Notes under the pieces: model-generated | Told to the model about the DNA's origin: nothing | The model's input: the letters and a program-made list of their open reading frames with translations, nothing else | The model's database searches: none | Source: Pseudomonas sp. UBA2684 | GTDB taxonomy: Bacteria > Pseudomonadota > Gammaproteobacteria > Pseudomonadales > Pseudomonadaceae | NCBI GenBank assembly: GCA_002354655.1 | Contig: DELY01000041.1 | Coordinates: forward strand, 103,876 to 167,875 | DNA: 64,000 bases | Reading direction: 5' to 3' | Position numbers and translations under genes: made by a program | Shown here: piece by piece, positions 26,108 through 34,232 of the stretch | Position numbering within the stretch: position 1 is the first letter of the stretch | How the letters are laid out: each line of letters opens with the position of its first letter

Positions 26108-26980
26108 ATGCTGCGAAACCTACTCATGACCCTGGGGACGATGCTGGCTGCATCTGTGCTTCAGGCGCAGCAATTGACTTGGACTGTCGTGCCGTTGCCC
26201 GGTGCCTTCAATGTGCGCGACGCACAACTGGTCGATGGTTTGCTGTTCGAAGCCATGCAATTGATCGATGCGCAGCTGCCCGAGTGGCAGACGCGCTATG
26301 AAGTGCTCTCGCTGGCTCGCCTGGAGCAGCGCATGGGCGAGCGCGGCGAATCGTGCAGCAGCGGCCAGCTGAAAAGCGCCGAGCGTGATCGACAGGGGTA
26401 TTTCGTGCCCTACCTGTTGTCCACGCCGATGCATGTGCTGGTGCGCCGGCAAACCCTTGAGCAACTGCTGATCGAGGACGGCCAGGTCAGCCTGGCCTGG
26501 TTGTTCGCCAACCCCTACCTGCGTGGCGCCTTGGCCAAAGCGCGGGCCTACCCGCCGGATATTCGCCAGGCGTTGCAACGGGCGCTAGCCGAAGGGCGTT
26601 TGCAGGAGCTGGGCGGCAGCGTGGCCGGCGATAATCTGCTGCTGATGGTCAGTCACCGGCGTCTCGACTACGTGTTCGATTACCCGCTGATCTACACCGA
26701 GGTGGCCCGCACCTATAGCCTCAGCGAACCGTTGGTCAGCGTGCCGCTGCGCGAAAGTGCACAACTGGTGCCGGTGGGTATCTATTGCCCGCGCAGCGAG
26801 TGGGGCATGCGGATGGCGCGGCGTATCGATCAGGCCGTGCGCAAGGCGGCGCAGCAGCCGCAAGACTTTATGGCGCTGCACGAGCGCTGGTTGCCGGCCG
26901 AGGTGTATCAGCGTTACCACGCACAATTGCAGGGTTACTACCGTGAACGGGCGCGGATGTCGGCTGCTCCTGCGCCTTGA
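26108..26980 (+). CDS. periplasmic solute-binding-like protein (TIGR02285-type)
   Basis: A 290-aa exported protein with a signal peptide ending near LQAQQL. The body has the layout of family 3 extracellular binding proteins, and features such as PYLLSTPMHVLVRR and DYVFDYPLIYTEVAR fit the TIGR02285-type group of unknown ligand. No permease or ATPase gene lies nearby, so it may be a sensor-type or orphan binding protein. It is 124 bp after cobS and is probably transcribed separately. Confidence 0.72.
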   Translation: MLRNLLMTLGTMLAASVLQAQQLTWTVVPLPGAFNVRDAQLVDGLLFEAMQLIDAQLPEWQTRYEVLSLARLEQRMGERGESCSSGQLKSAERDRQGYFVPYLLSTPMHVLVRRQTLEQLLIEDGQVSLAWLFANPYLRGALAKARAYPPDIRQALQRALAEGRLQELGGSVAGDNLLLMVSHRRLDYVFDYPLIYTEVARTYSLSEPLVSVPLRESAQLVPVGIYCPRSEWGMRMARRIDQAVRKAAQQPQDFMALHERWLPAEVYQRYHAQLQGYYRERARMSAAPAP

Positions 26981-26984
26981 ACAC

Positions 26985-27013
26985 GCAACGCAGAGCGGAT
27001 TTTGCGTTGCTTT
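26985..27013 (+). terminator. weak terminator-like hairpin
   Basis: GCAACGCA (26985-26992) pairs with TGCGTTGC (27003-27010) around a 10-nt loop and is followed by TTT. It is placed between the binding-protein stop and the MarR gene. The T-tract is short. Confidence 0.35.
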
Positions 27014-27035
27014 CGGGATGATGCGGGTATATACA
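27007..27035 (+). promoter_or_regulatory. candidate promoter for the marR gene
   Basis: TTGCTT (27007-27012) and TATACA (27030-27035) are 17 bp apart. The predicted start of transcription is within a base or two of the ATG at 27043, so the mRNA would be almost leaderless. The region GGTATATACACGTATCC is an imperfect palindrome that could bind the MarR protein itself. Confidence 0.35.
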
Positions 27036-27042
27036 CGTATCC

Positions 27043-27456
27043 ATGTTGCCGACCCCTTGTCTCTGTACCAAATTACGCCGTGCGACGCGCAGCGTGAGCA
27101 AGCTCTACGACGATGCGCTGATAGCTGTCGGGTTGAATGTCGCCCAATATTCGCTGCTGAAAAACCTGCAACGGCTGAATCGGCCGAGTATCACCGACCT
27201 GGCCGAGGCCGTGGGGCTGGAGCGCAGTACGCTGGGCCGCAACTTGCAGGTACTCGAGGCGAAGGGTTTGATCGTGCTGGCCGACGGCGAGGATCAGCGT
27301 AATCGTCTGGTTTGCCTGACCACGGCCGGCCAGGGTTGTCTGGCTCAGGCGTTGCAAGCCTGGGAGCAGGCGCAGGAGCAACTGTCTCAGCGCATCGGGG
27401 CGCAGCAAAAAGTGGCCTTGATGGCGCTACTCGATGATCTACAAACACTCGACTGA
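27043..27456 (+). CDS. MarR family transcriptional regulator
   Basis: A 137-aa winged-helix regulator. The recognition region is SITDLAEAVGLERSTLGRNLQVLEAKGLI, followed by the wing LADGEDQRNRLVCLT and a C-terminal dimerisation helix. The N-terminus has two Cys (PCLCTKLRRATR), which might sense oxidants. It precedes an MFS transporter by 42 bp in the same direction and probably represses it in response to the transported compound. No ligand is evident. Confidence 0.88.
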   Translation: MLPTPCLCTKLRRATRSVSKLYDDALIAVGLNVAQYSLLKNLQRLNRPSITDLAEAVGLERSTLGRNLQVLEAKGLIVLADGEDQRNRLVCLTTAGQGCLAQALQAWEQAQEQLSQRIGAQQKVALMALLDDLQTLD

Positions 27457-27498
27457 CTTTTTCGGTGAAGCGGGTCGCGACCCGCGAAAGGACGCTTT

Positions 27499-28707
27499 AT
27501 GACTGCTGTGTGGCGCAAGAGTGGCTGGATCCTTCTCGGGGCTTCCTTGATCCTGGCGCTGTCGCTGGGTATTCGCCACGGTTTCGGCCTGTTCCTGGCG
27601 CCGATGAGTGCCGAGTTCGGCTGGGGGCGCGAAGTGTTCGCCTTCGCCATCGCTTTGCAGAATTTGATCTGGGGCTTGGCGCAACCCTTTGCGGGCGCCG
27701 TGGCCGACCGTTTCGGCGCGCAGCGCACCGTGATCGTCGGCGGCATTCTGTATGCCGCCGGCCTGCTGCTGATGGGCTTGGCGGACTCGGCCGGGTCGTT
27801 GTCGCTGAGCGCCGGGTTGTTGATCGGCATCGGCCTGTCCGGCACCTCGTTTTCGGTGATTCTCGGCGTGGTCGGTCGCGCCGTACCTGTGGAGAACCGC
27901 AGCATGGCCATGGGCATCGCGGCGGCGGCGGGTTCCTTCGGTCAGTTCGCCATGTTGCCGGGCACCCTGGGGCTAATCAGCTGGCTCGGCTGGTCCGCCG
28001 CCTTGCTCGCCCTCGGCATGCTGGTAGCGCTGATCGTGCCGCTGGCGGCGATGATCAAGGACAACCCGCTGCCGGTACTGGCCCACGAGCAAACCCTCGG
28101 CGAGGCGTTGCGCGAGGCCTGCGGCCATTCAGGCTTCTGGCTGCTGGCGCTGGGCTTTTTCGTTTGCGGCTTCCAGGTGGTGTTCATCGGCGTGCATTTG
28201 CCGGCCTACCTGGTCGACCAGCACCTGCCGGCGTTGGTCGGCACCACGGTGCTGGCGCTGGTGGGGCTGTTCAATATCTTCGGCACCTACATCGCCGGCT
28301 GGCTTGGTGGGCGGATGTCCAAGCCGCGTTTGCTCAGCGCCCTGTACCTGGCCCGCGCGGTGGTGATCGCCGCCTTTATCCTGACGCCGCTGACGGTGTG
28401 GAGCGCGTATGCCTTCGGGATCACCATGGGCCTGTTGTGGTTGTCGACGGTGCCGCTGACCAACGGCACCGTGGCCACCTTGTTTGGCGTGCGCAACCTG
28501 TCGATGCTCGGTGGCATCGTCTTCCTCTTCCATCAGCTCGGCGCCTTTCTCGGTGGCTGGCTGGGCGGTTATCTGTACGACCAGAGCGGCAACTATGACC
28601 TGGTGTGGCAGATCGCGATTCTCCTCAGTCTGCTGGCGGCGGCGCTGAACTGGCCGGTGCGCGAGCAGCCCGTGGCACGTCTGCGCGATGCCGGAGCCCT
28701 GGCATGA
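27499..28707 (+). CDS. MFS transporter
   Basis: A 402-aa major facilitator protein with about twelve membrane helices. The N-terminal SLGIRHGFGLFLAPMSAEFGWGR is the pattern seen in monocarboxylate/oxalate-formate type MFS permeases, and the loop 2-3 motif is ADRFGAQRTVIVGG. Substrate unknown. The MarR regulator 42 bp upstream and a 41-aa membrane peptide that overlaps its stop by ATGA probably belong to the same transcript. Confidence 0.88.
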   Translation: MTAVWRKSGWILLGASLILALSLGIRHGFGLFLAPMSAEFGWGREVFAFAIALQNLIWGLAQPFAGAVADRFGAQRTVIVGGILYAAGLLLMGLADSAGSLSLSAGLLIGIGLSGTSFSVILGVVGRAVPVENRSMAMGIAAAAGSFGQFAMLPGTLGLISWLGWSAALLALGMLVALIVPLAAMIKDNPLPVLAHEQTLGEALREACGHSGFWLLALGFFVCGFQVVFIGVHLPAYLVDQHLPALVGTTVLALVGLFNIFGTYIAGWLGGRMSKPRLLSALYLARAVVIAAFILTPLTVWSAYAFGITMGLLWLSTVPLTNGTVATLFGVRNLSMLGGIVFLFHQLGAFLGGWLGGYLYDQSGNYDLVWQIAILLSLLAAALNWPVREQPVARLRDAGALA

Positions 28708-28829
28708 AAACCACGCCTTGGCTGGGTGCGAGCCTGGCGCTGGGCGCTGCTGCCGTGCTGGGGTTGATCTGGTGGGGCTGGCAGCAGGGCGGTTTGGCGT
28801 TTTTGCAGTTGGGCTTGGGGGTTTGCTAG
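28704..28829 (+). CDS. small single-span membrane protein
   Basis: A 41-aa peptide whose ATG overlaps the MFS transporter stop (ATGA), giving translational coupling. It has one hydrophobic helix (about residues 7-25, LGASLALGAAAVLGLIWWG) and ends in GLGVC. The coupled start and membrane character suggest a real companion of the transporter, in the manner of small accessory subunits; no family was recognised. Confidence 0.55.
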   Translation: MKTTPWLGASLALGAAAVLGLIWWGWQQGGLAFLQLGLGVC

Positions 28830-28946
28830 TTGGGCCGTGATGCCCCGGTGGCAAGTGTTGTTGCAGCTGGTTACGTCTCGCCGATTGCTGTTGGCAGGTG
28901 CGGCGAGTAGCGTTTTCCACGGTTTGTCCTGTTCGAGGTAATGCCC

Positions 28947-29513
28947 ATGTCGCTGCGCACCTTCGTTGTTCCTCTGCTGCTCGGCGTTCTGACGCTTGCA
29001 GTCATGCCGTCTGCGAGCCTGGCCGCCGAATGTCCGGCCCTGTTGCAAGGCGAGCTGCCGAAACTGCGCGCCAAGGAGCGCATCGACCTGTGCAGCCAGT
29101 TCGCCGGTAAACCGCTGGTGGTGGTCAATACCGCCAGCTTTTGCGGTTTCACCCCGCAATTCAAAGGGCTGGAAGCTTTGTACCAGCGCTATAAAGGGCA
29201 AGGCTTGCAGGTGCTCGGTGTGCCGTCGGACGACTTCAAGCAGGAGTCCGGCGATGCCGAAGAAACCGCCACGGTTTGCTTCGTCAATTACGGTGTGACC
29301 TTCAGCATGAGCGAGACGCAGATTGTCACCGGCGCGCAGGCGATTCCGTTGTTCAAGGAGCTGGCGGCGCAGAGTCAGGCGCCGCGCTGGAACTTCGCCA
29401 AGTACGTGGTGGATCGCCAGGGCAAGGTGGTCGCCAGCTTCTCCAGCCGCACTCAGCCGGATGACCCCGAGTTGATCGCGGCGGTGGAGAAGGCCATCGC
29501 CTCGGCGCCCTGA
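28947..29513 (+). CDS. glutathione peroxidase family protein, exported
   Basis: A 188-aa thiol peroxidase with a signal peptide ending near SLAAEC. ATG 28947 lies 8 nt after GAGG, better placed than the ATG at 28941. The peroxidatic Cys is in [12 protein letters not shown], and the conserved [10 protein letters not shown] and [15 protein letters not shown] blocks with the catalytic Gln/Trp are present. Cysteine, not selenocysteine, is encoded. The export signal suggests peroxide or lipid-peroxide removal in the periplasm. Confidence 0.88.
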   Translation: MSLRTFVVPLLLGVLTLAVMPSASLAAECPALLQGELPKLRAKERIDLCSQFAGKPLVVVNTASFCGFTPQFKGLEALYQRYKGQGLQVLGVPSDDFKQESGDAEETATVCFVNYGVTFSMSETQIVTGAQAIPLFKELAAQSQAPRWNFAKYVVDRQGKVVASFSSRTQPDDPELIAAVEKAIASAP

Positions 29514-29570
29514 GCCAGGCCCTTCACCCATCTGGGCGATGGGCTGGCACGCGTTGCCTCCTTAGACTTG

Positions 29571-29586
29571 TGGCACGCCGGACGCA
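29571..29586 (+). promoter_or_regulatory. sigma-54 type promoter for the lipase gene
   Basis: TGGCACGCCGGACGCA has GG and GC in the -24/-12 spacing of RpoN promoters (consensus TGGCACG-N4-TTGCW). The start of transcription would be near 29597, 31 nt before the lipase ATG. Family knowledge: lipase genes of P. aeruginosa and P. alcaligenes use RpoN-dependent promoters. The element overlaps an inverted repeat, CTTGTGG-CACGCCGG with CCGGCGTGCCCACAAG. Confidence 0.5.
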
Positions 29587-29627
29587 GTTTCCCGGCGTGC
29601 CCACAAGAAAAATAATGGAGGCACCCC

Positions 29628-30554
29628 ATGCGTCGCGTCTTTACTACTGCCCTGGCCGCTGTGGCCCTGGTCGGCGCCGTCGAGGCCCAGGCCAACTATA
29701 CCCAAACCAAATACCCGATCGTGCTGGTGCACGGCGTCACCGGCTTCAACACCATCGGCGGGTTGATCAACTACTTCCACACCATTCCCTGGAACCTTGA
29801 GCGTGATGGCGCCAAGGTGTATGTCGCCAGCGTGGCGGCGTTCAACGACAGCGAGCAGCGCGGCGCCGAACTGGCCCGACAAATCGTGCCATGGGCCGGC
29901 GCCAATGGCGGCAAGGTCAACCTGATCGGCCACAGTCAGGGCTCGCCGACCTCGCGCGTGGCCGCGTCCTTGCGCCCCGATCTGGTGGCCTCGGTGACCT
30001 CGATCAACGGTGTCAATAAAGGCTCGAAAGTCGCCGACGTGGTGCGCGGCGTAATCCCGGCCAACGGCGCCATCGAAGGCGGCGCCAATGCCGTCGCCAA
30101 TGCCATCGGTTCGATCATCAACCTGCTGTCCGGCAGCAACAATTCGCAGAATGGCCTGGCCGCCCTGAAAACCCTGACCACGGCCGGCACTGCGGCGCTC
30201 AACAGCCGCCACCCATGGGGCGTGAACAACTCCAGCTATTGCGCCAAGTCCAGCGAAACGCACAACGTGCGTGGGCATACCATTCGCTACTTCTCCTGGA
30301 CCGGTAACGCGTCCTACACCAATGTCTTCGATGCGGTCGATCCGTTCCTGGCCATCACCGGCCTGGCCTTCGGCAGCGAGAAGAACGATGGGCTGGTCGG
30401 CGTTTGCTCGAGCTACCTGGGCCAAGTACTCGGCGACAGCTACAACATGAACCACGTCGATGCGATCAACCACCTGTTCGGCATCCGCGGCTGGACCGAG
30501 CCAGTGTCGCTCTACCGTCAGCATGCCAACCGCCTGAAAAACAAAGGCGTCTGA
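29628..30554 (+). CDS. secreted triacylglycerol lipase, family I.1
   Basis: A 308-aa alpha/beta-hydrolase exported to the medium. The signal peptide ends at AQA (residue 22). The nucleophile Ser103 is in GHSQG, the acid is Asp254 in KNDGLVG and the His is His276 in MNHVDAIN. Two Cys (SYCAKS, GVCSS) can form the known disulfide. All positions match P. aeruginosa LipA after removing the signal. GGAGG lies 6 nt before the ATG. The next gene encodes its foldase. Folding in the periplasm followed by type II secretion is expected, though no type II genes are in the window. Confidence 0.95.
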   Translation: MRRVFTTALAAVALVGAVEAQANYTQTKYPIVLVHGVTGFNTIGGLINYFHTIPWNLERDGAKVYVASVAAFNDSEQRGAELARQIVPWAGANGGKVNLIGHSQGSPTSRVAASLRPDLVASVTSINGVNKGSKVADVVRGVIPANGAIEGGANAVANAIGSIINLLSGSNNSQNGLAALKTLTTAGTAALNSRHPWGVNNSSYCAKSSETHNVRGHTIRYFSWTGNASYTNVFDAVDPFLAITGLAFGSEKNDGLVGVCSSYLGQVLGDSYNMNHVDAINHLFGIRGWTEPVSLYRQHANRLKNKGV

Positions 30555-30568
30555 TCCCAGTCGTACTC

Positions 30569-30591
30569 GCGGGCTGCGCCCTGCAGCCCGC
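30569..30591 (+). other. perfect intercistronic hairpin between lipase and foldase genes
   Basis: GCGGGCTGC (30569-30577) pairs perfectly with GCAGCCCGC (30583-30591) around a 5-nt loop, with no T-tract. It sits immediately before the foldase Shine-Dalgarno (CCGGAGG). A role in mRNA stability or in lowering foldase relative to lipase is inferred. Confidence 0.6.
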
Positions 30592-30605
30592 TATCCGGAG
30601 GTCGC

Positions 30606-31685
30606 ATGCCCTTGCCGTTACGTTCCATCGTCTTAGTGAGCTTGCTTGCCCTCGGTGCTGCCGCACTGACCCTCTACTGGCAATGGCCGACGCCCGTCGC
30701 GCCCACAACCAGCTCCGCCAGCGTGGTTAAACCCGCTGTCGCCGCTACCCCGTCAAACCCCTCGTTCAGCCAACCGACACCAACCGTCACCGCGCGGGCA
30801 ACGCCGCAGGTGCTGCTGCCAAGCATGCTCGGTACCGAGGTCGACGGTGATTTGAAAACCGACAGCGCGGGTAATCTGCAGCTCGATTTGGCGGTGCGTG
30901 ACTACTTCGATTATTTTCTCAGCGCCGCCGATCAGGCTGGGTTAGAGGTGGCGGTCGAGGCGTTGCTGGCCGATGCCGGTAGCCGTTTGCAGGAGCCGGC
31001 GTTGGGTCAGTTGATCGGCGTGCTGGGCGATTATCTGGACTACAAACGCGCCAGCCTGGCGCTGCTGCAGCAACCACTGAGTGTGCAGCAACAAGCTCAG
31101 CCGCAGGCGCAATTAAGCATGTTGCAGCAGGCTTTTGACAGTCTGGCGCAGCTGCGTCGGACCCACTTTTCCAGTGGCGCGGTCGAGGCCTTGTTCGGCG
31201 CCGAGGAAGCCTATGCTCGGTACACGCTCGATAGCCTGATGCTGCTGGGACGCGACGATTTGAGCGAGCAGGCCAAGGCCGATGCGCAAGAGCAGTTGCG
31301 CGGGCAATTGCCGCAGGCCATGCGTGCCAGCGAGGAGCGTCAGAGCCAGGCTTTGGCGCAGCAAGCGCAGAGCGAGCAGCTGTGGCGTGAGGGCGCGAGC
31401 GAGGAACAGGTGCGGCAGTTCCTCACCTTGACCTATGATCCCGCGACGGTCGAGCGCTTGCTCGCCGAGCAACGTAGCGAGCGCAGCTGGCAACAGCGTT
31501 ATGCGGCTTACCAACAGCAGCTGGCGAGTCTGCAAGGCAATGGCCTGAGCCCGGCGGATCGACAACAGGAACAGCAGCGTTTGCGTCAGCGGTTGTTTAG
31601 CGCCGAAGACCAGCACCGAGTGGATACCTATGACGCGATTGCCGCCAAACAACAGAACAGCGCGAGCGAAACCCCGGAGCTGTAA
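30606..31685 (+). CDS. lifO: lipase-specific foldase (lipase chaperone)
   Basis: A 359-aa membrane-anchored steric chaperone. One N-terminal helix (residues 8-24, LRSIVLVSLLALGAAAL) is followed by a Ser/Thr/Pro/Ala-rich linker to about residue 65 and then a long all-helical Gln/Ala/Leu-rich domain. The folding motif R-x1-2-F-D-Y is represented by VRDYFDYFLSAAD. It lies 51 bp after the lipase and should act on it in the periplasm. Confidence 0.92.
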   Translation: MPLPLRSIVLVSLLALGAAALTLYWQWPTPVAPTTSSASVVKPAVAATPSNPSFSQPTPTVTARATPQVLLPSMLGTEVDGDLKTDSAGNLQLDLAVRDYFDYFLSAADQAGLEVAVEALLADAGSRLQEPALGQLIGVLGDYLDYKRASLALLQQPLSVQQQAQPQAQLSMLQQAFDSLAQLRRTHFSSGAVEALFGAEEAYARYTLDSLMLLGRDDLSEQAKADAQEQLRGQLPQAMRASEERQSQALAQQAQSEQLWREGASEEQVRQFLTLTYDPATVERLLAEQRSERSWQQRYAAYQQQLASLQGNGLSPADRQQEQQRLRQRLFSAEDQHRVDTYDAIAAKQQNSASETPEL

Positions 31686-31721
31686 AGCGCGCCCGGTAGT
31701 GGGCCACACAGGCTGTCAGCG

Positions 31722-33497
31722 ATGAACCTGGAGCAGGAAGAGCGCCTGCTGCTGGCGCAACAGCGCCGCGGTCATCGGCGCTTGTGTTTTGTTCCGGCTC
31801 TGGAGCAGCGCTTCGTCGAACACCGCGTGCAGCGCGTGCAACGCCGGTTGCTGCTGATCGCCAGCACGGCGATCGTGTTTCAACTGATCTACGCCGTCCT
31901 GGATTTACTGCTGCTCCCGTTGGCCGTCAGCCTCTCGGCATTGTCCTTGCGGGTGCTGGCGATGCTCGGCGTGGTGCTGGTGGTGCTCTATTACCGCCGG
32001 CCGCAAAGCCCGCCGCGCCGCGCCTTGCTCGCTTACATCGGGGCGTATGCGTTGAACGGCGTCTGCGTCGCCGTGATCATTCACCTGTGCTGGGTCCAAG
32101 GCGTGGTGATGCCGTATGACGGGTTGTTCCTGATCCTGTTGTTCGGTTATGTGCTGCTTGGGGTGTCCTTTCGCGCTGTCAGCCTGGCGGCCTGGGGCTT
32201 TTGCGCCGTATACCTGCTGCTCGGTGTACTGTTGACCGAACCCGGCGGTGTGCTCGCCTATCATGGCCTGTTTCTGACCTGTGCCAACCTGATTGGCAGC
32301 GTCGGCGCCTACCTGCAAGAGCACGGTCAGCGTGGCGCCTGGCTCAACCTGCGTTTGCTCGACCTGGCCCGCCAACGCGCCGAAGCCGACGATGCGCGCA
32401 AGCTGCGTCTGCTGGCCGCCGCCAGCCACGACCTGCGCCAACCGCTGAACGCCATGGGTTTGTATGCTCAGCACCTGCTCGAGCAAAGCCAGGAGCCGAG
32501 CATCCGGCGGGTCAGCAGCCGTCTGGCGGTTTCGGTGGAGCAACTCAGCCGCTTGCTGCAATCGTTGCTCGACTACACCCGCCTGACGCTACCCGGCGGC
32601 GTGCAGGCCAAACCGCAAGCCTTCGCGTTGCGCCCGCTGCTTGAACGCTTGAGCGGCGAGACCCGGCGCGAAGCCGAGTTACAGGGTGTCGAACTGGAGC
32701 TGCAATGCGCCGAACTGTGGGTGCGTAGCGACCCGCTGTTGCTCGAGCGGGTACTGCGTAACCTGCTCAATAATGCGCTGCGCCACGCCCAGGCGCGGCA
32801 TGTGCGCATCACCGCCAGGGAAGATGCCGGCATGCTGCTGCTGGAGGTGGCCGACGACGGCCAAGGGCTGTCGGCGGAGGAGCAGGCGCAGGTTTTCGAG
32901 GAGTTTCGCCAGCTGGACAATCCAGGGCGCAATGCCGAGCGTGGTCTGGGCCTGGGCCTGGCTATCGTCCAGCAACTGGCGGCGCTGCTGGAGCATCCGT
33001 TGCAGCTGCACTCCAGCCCGGGGCAGGGGGCGTGCTTTGGGCTGCGTTTGCCGCTTGCGGCCGCTGGCGAATGGCAGCCGCGCACCCCTGTTGGTGCGGC
33101 CCTCAGCGGACGCATCCTGCTATTGGAGGATGACAGTGCCGGGCGCGAAGCCTTGTCGGGTTTGCTACAACGCTGGGGGTGTCAGGTTTGGGCTTGCGCC
33201 GACTTGCCGACGGCCTTGCAATGTTTGGGCGAAGCGGCGCCGCAGTTGTTGATCAGTGATTACCGACTGGCGGCGGCAGAGGATGGCCTGCGCGCCATCG
33301 AGCGCTTGCGTGAGGAGGCCGGACGCATGCTGCCGGCGTTGTTGATCAGCGCCGATATCAGCCCCGAGTTGCAAGAGCGGTGCAGCCCCGCGCATGTCAC
33401 CTTGCTCGGCAAGCCTCTGCTGCCGGCACGCTTGCGCCAAGCCCTGGCGGTGATGCTGCCGACCCCGGCGGCGCACCAGGTCGCCAGCGAAGGCTGA
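31722..33497 (+). CDS. hybrid histidine kinase with membrane sensor and receiver domain
   Basis: A 591-aa kinase. Residues about 45-200 hold six hydrophobic segments with short loops, so the signal is probably sensed in or near the membrane. A short helix leads to HisKA with phospho-His236 (AASHDLRQPL). The ATPase domain follows (N box LLNNALRHA, G boxes DDGQGL and GLGLGLAI). The receiver domain near residues 465-580 has acidic LLLEDD and phospho-Asp513 (ISDYRL). It is 36 bp after the foldase and convergent with a LuxR-type response regulator that may be its partner. The lipase neighbourhood suggests control of secretion or lipid response, which is inference. Confidence 0.88.
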   Translation: MNLEQEERLLLAQQRRGHRRLCFVPALEQRFVEHRVQRVQRRLLLIASTAIVFQLIYAVLDLLLLPLAVSLSALSLRVLAMLGVVLVVLYYRRPQSPPRRALLAYIGAYALNGVCVAVIIHLCWVQGVVMPYDGLFLILLFGYVLLGVSFRAVSLAAWGFCAVYLLLGVLLTEPGGVLAYHGLFLTCANLIGSVGAYLQEHGQRGAWLNLRLLDLARQRAEADDARKLRLLAAASHDLRQPLNAMGLYAQHLLEQSQEPSIRRVSSRLAVSVEQLSRLLQSLLDYTRLTLPGGVQAKPQAFALRPLLERLSGETRREAELQGVELELQCAELWVRSDPLLLERVLRNLLNNALRHAQARHVRITAREDAGMLLLEVADDGQGLSAEEQAQVFEEFRQLDNPGRNAERGLGLGLAIVQQLAALLEHPLQLHSSPGQGACFGLRLPLAAAGEWQPRTPVGAALSGRILLLEDDSAGREALSGLLQRWGCQVWACADLPTALQCLGEAAPQLLISDYRLAAAEDGLRAIERLREEAGRMLPALLISADISPELQERCSPAHVTLLGKPLLPARLRQALAVMLPTPAAHQVASEG

Positions 33498-33546
33498 GCC
33501 CGCACCCCGCGTTCAGCCCACCGAAAGCGCGGCAATGCATGGCCTT

Positions 33547-34164
33547 TTACAGCCAGCCACGTTGCCGCGCGGCGTTTACGCAGGCGGTGCGGGTGTGCAC
33601 GTCGAACTCCTGAAACAGCGCTTTCAGGTGGGTTTTCACCGTGTCTTCGGACAGCCCCAGTTGGCGGCTGATGGCCTTGTTCGGCAAACCGTCGGCCAAT
33701 AACAGTAGGATTTCCCGCTGTCGGGGAGTGAGTTGCGGCTTGTCGCTGGCGCCTGGCGCCGGCAGGGTTTCACCCAGCAGTACGCGGGTTACTGCTTGGC
33801 GCAGGGCATCGCTGTCGGCGCTTTTCGGGATAAAACCGAGTGCCCCGGCCGCCAGCGCCGCTTGTGCATCGAGGCTGGAGTCGCTGGCGCTGAGAATCGC
33901 CACCGGTGTCAGGCGTCCTTGCTGTTGCCAGCGCTGCAACAGGTCGAGACCGGCGACATCCGGCAGGCGCAGGTCGAGCAGGATCAAATCGAAATCGTCT
34001 TGGCGCAGGCAGGCTTCCGCCTCGGCGGCATTTTGCGCGGTCTGGATATGCAGGTTCGGGCAGAGCGGCGCTAGTGCCAGGCTGAGGCCGTCGAGGAAAA
34101 TCCGATGGTCATCCACCAACAACAGGCGCAGATGTTCGGGCAAGGCAGTACAGAGTGCTGTCAT
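33547..34164 (-). CDS. LuxR/NarL-type response regulator
   Basis: A 205-aa regulator with a receiver domain (acidic pair VDDH at 18-20, phospho-Asp64 in LLDLRLPD) and a C-terminal LuxR HTH (TPRQREILLLLADGLPNKAISRQLGLSEDTVKTHL without gaps, residues about 147-181). It faces the hybrid kinase across 49 bp and is the likely output partner. It is in the same direction as fadL, 68 bp downstream of it, so read-through from fadL is possible. Confidence 0.88.
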   Translation of the reverse strand: MTALCTALPEHLRLLLVDDHRIFLDGLSLALAPLCPNLHIQTAQNAAEAEACLRQDDFDLILLDLRLPDVAGLDLLQRWQQQGRLTPVAILSASDSSLDAQAALAAGALGFIPKSADSDALRQAVTRVLLGETLPAPGASDKPQLTPRQREILLLLADGLPNKAISRQLGLSEDTVKTHLKALFQEFDVHTRTACVNAARQRGWL

Positions 34165-34232
34165 GGCTGTCTCACGCGGCTTTTTTTATGTTTATGGTCG
34201 CCGCGCGAGTGTAGCGCAAACCGCTGGTTGAA

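Noticed and set aside
28947-29513. Possible selenocysteine glutathione peroxidase
   Set aside because: The active-site codon is TGC (Cys) in ASFCGF; there is no in-frame TGA.
29521-29597. Terminator of the glutathione peroxidase gene
   Set aside because: The long inverted repeat is followed by A-rich, not T-rich, sequence on the plus strand and overlaps the lipase promoter.
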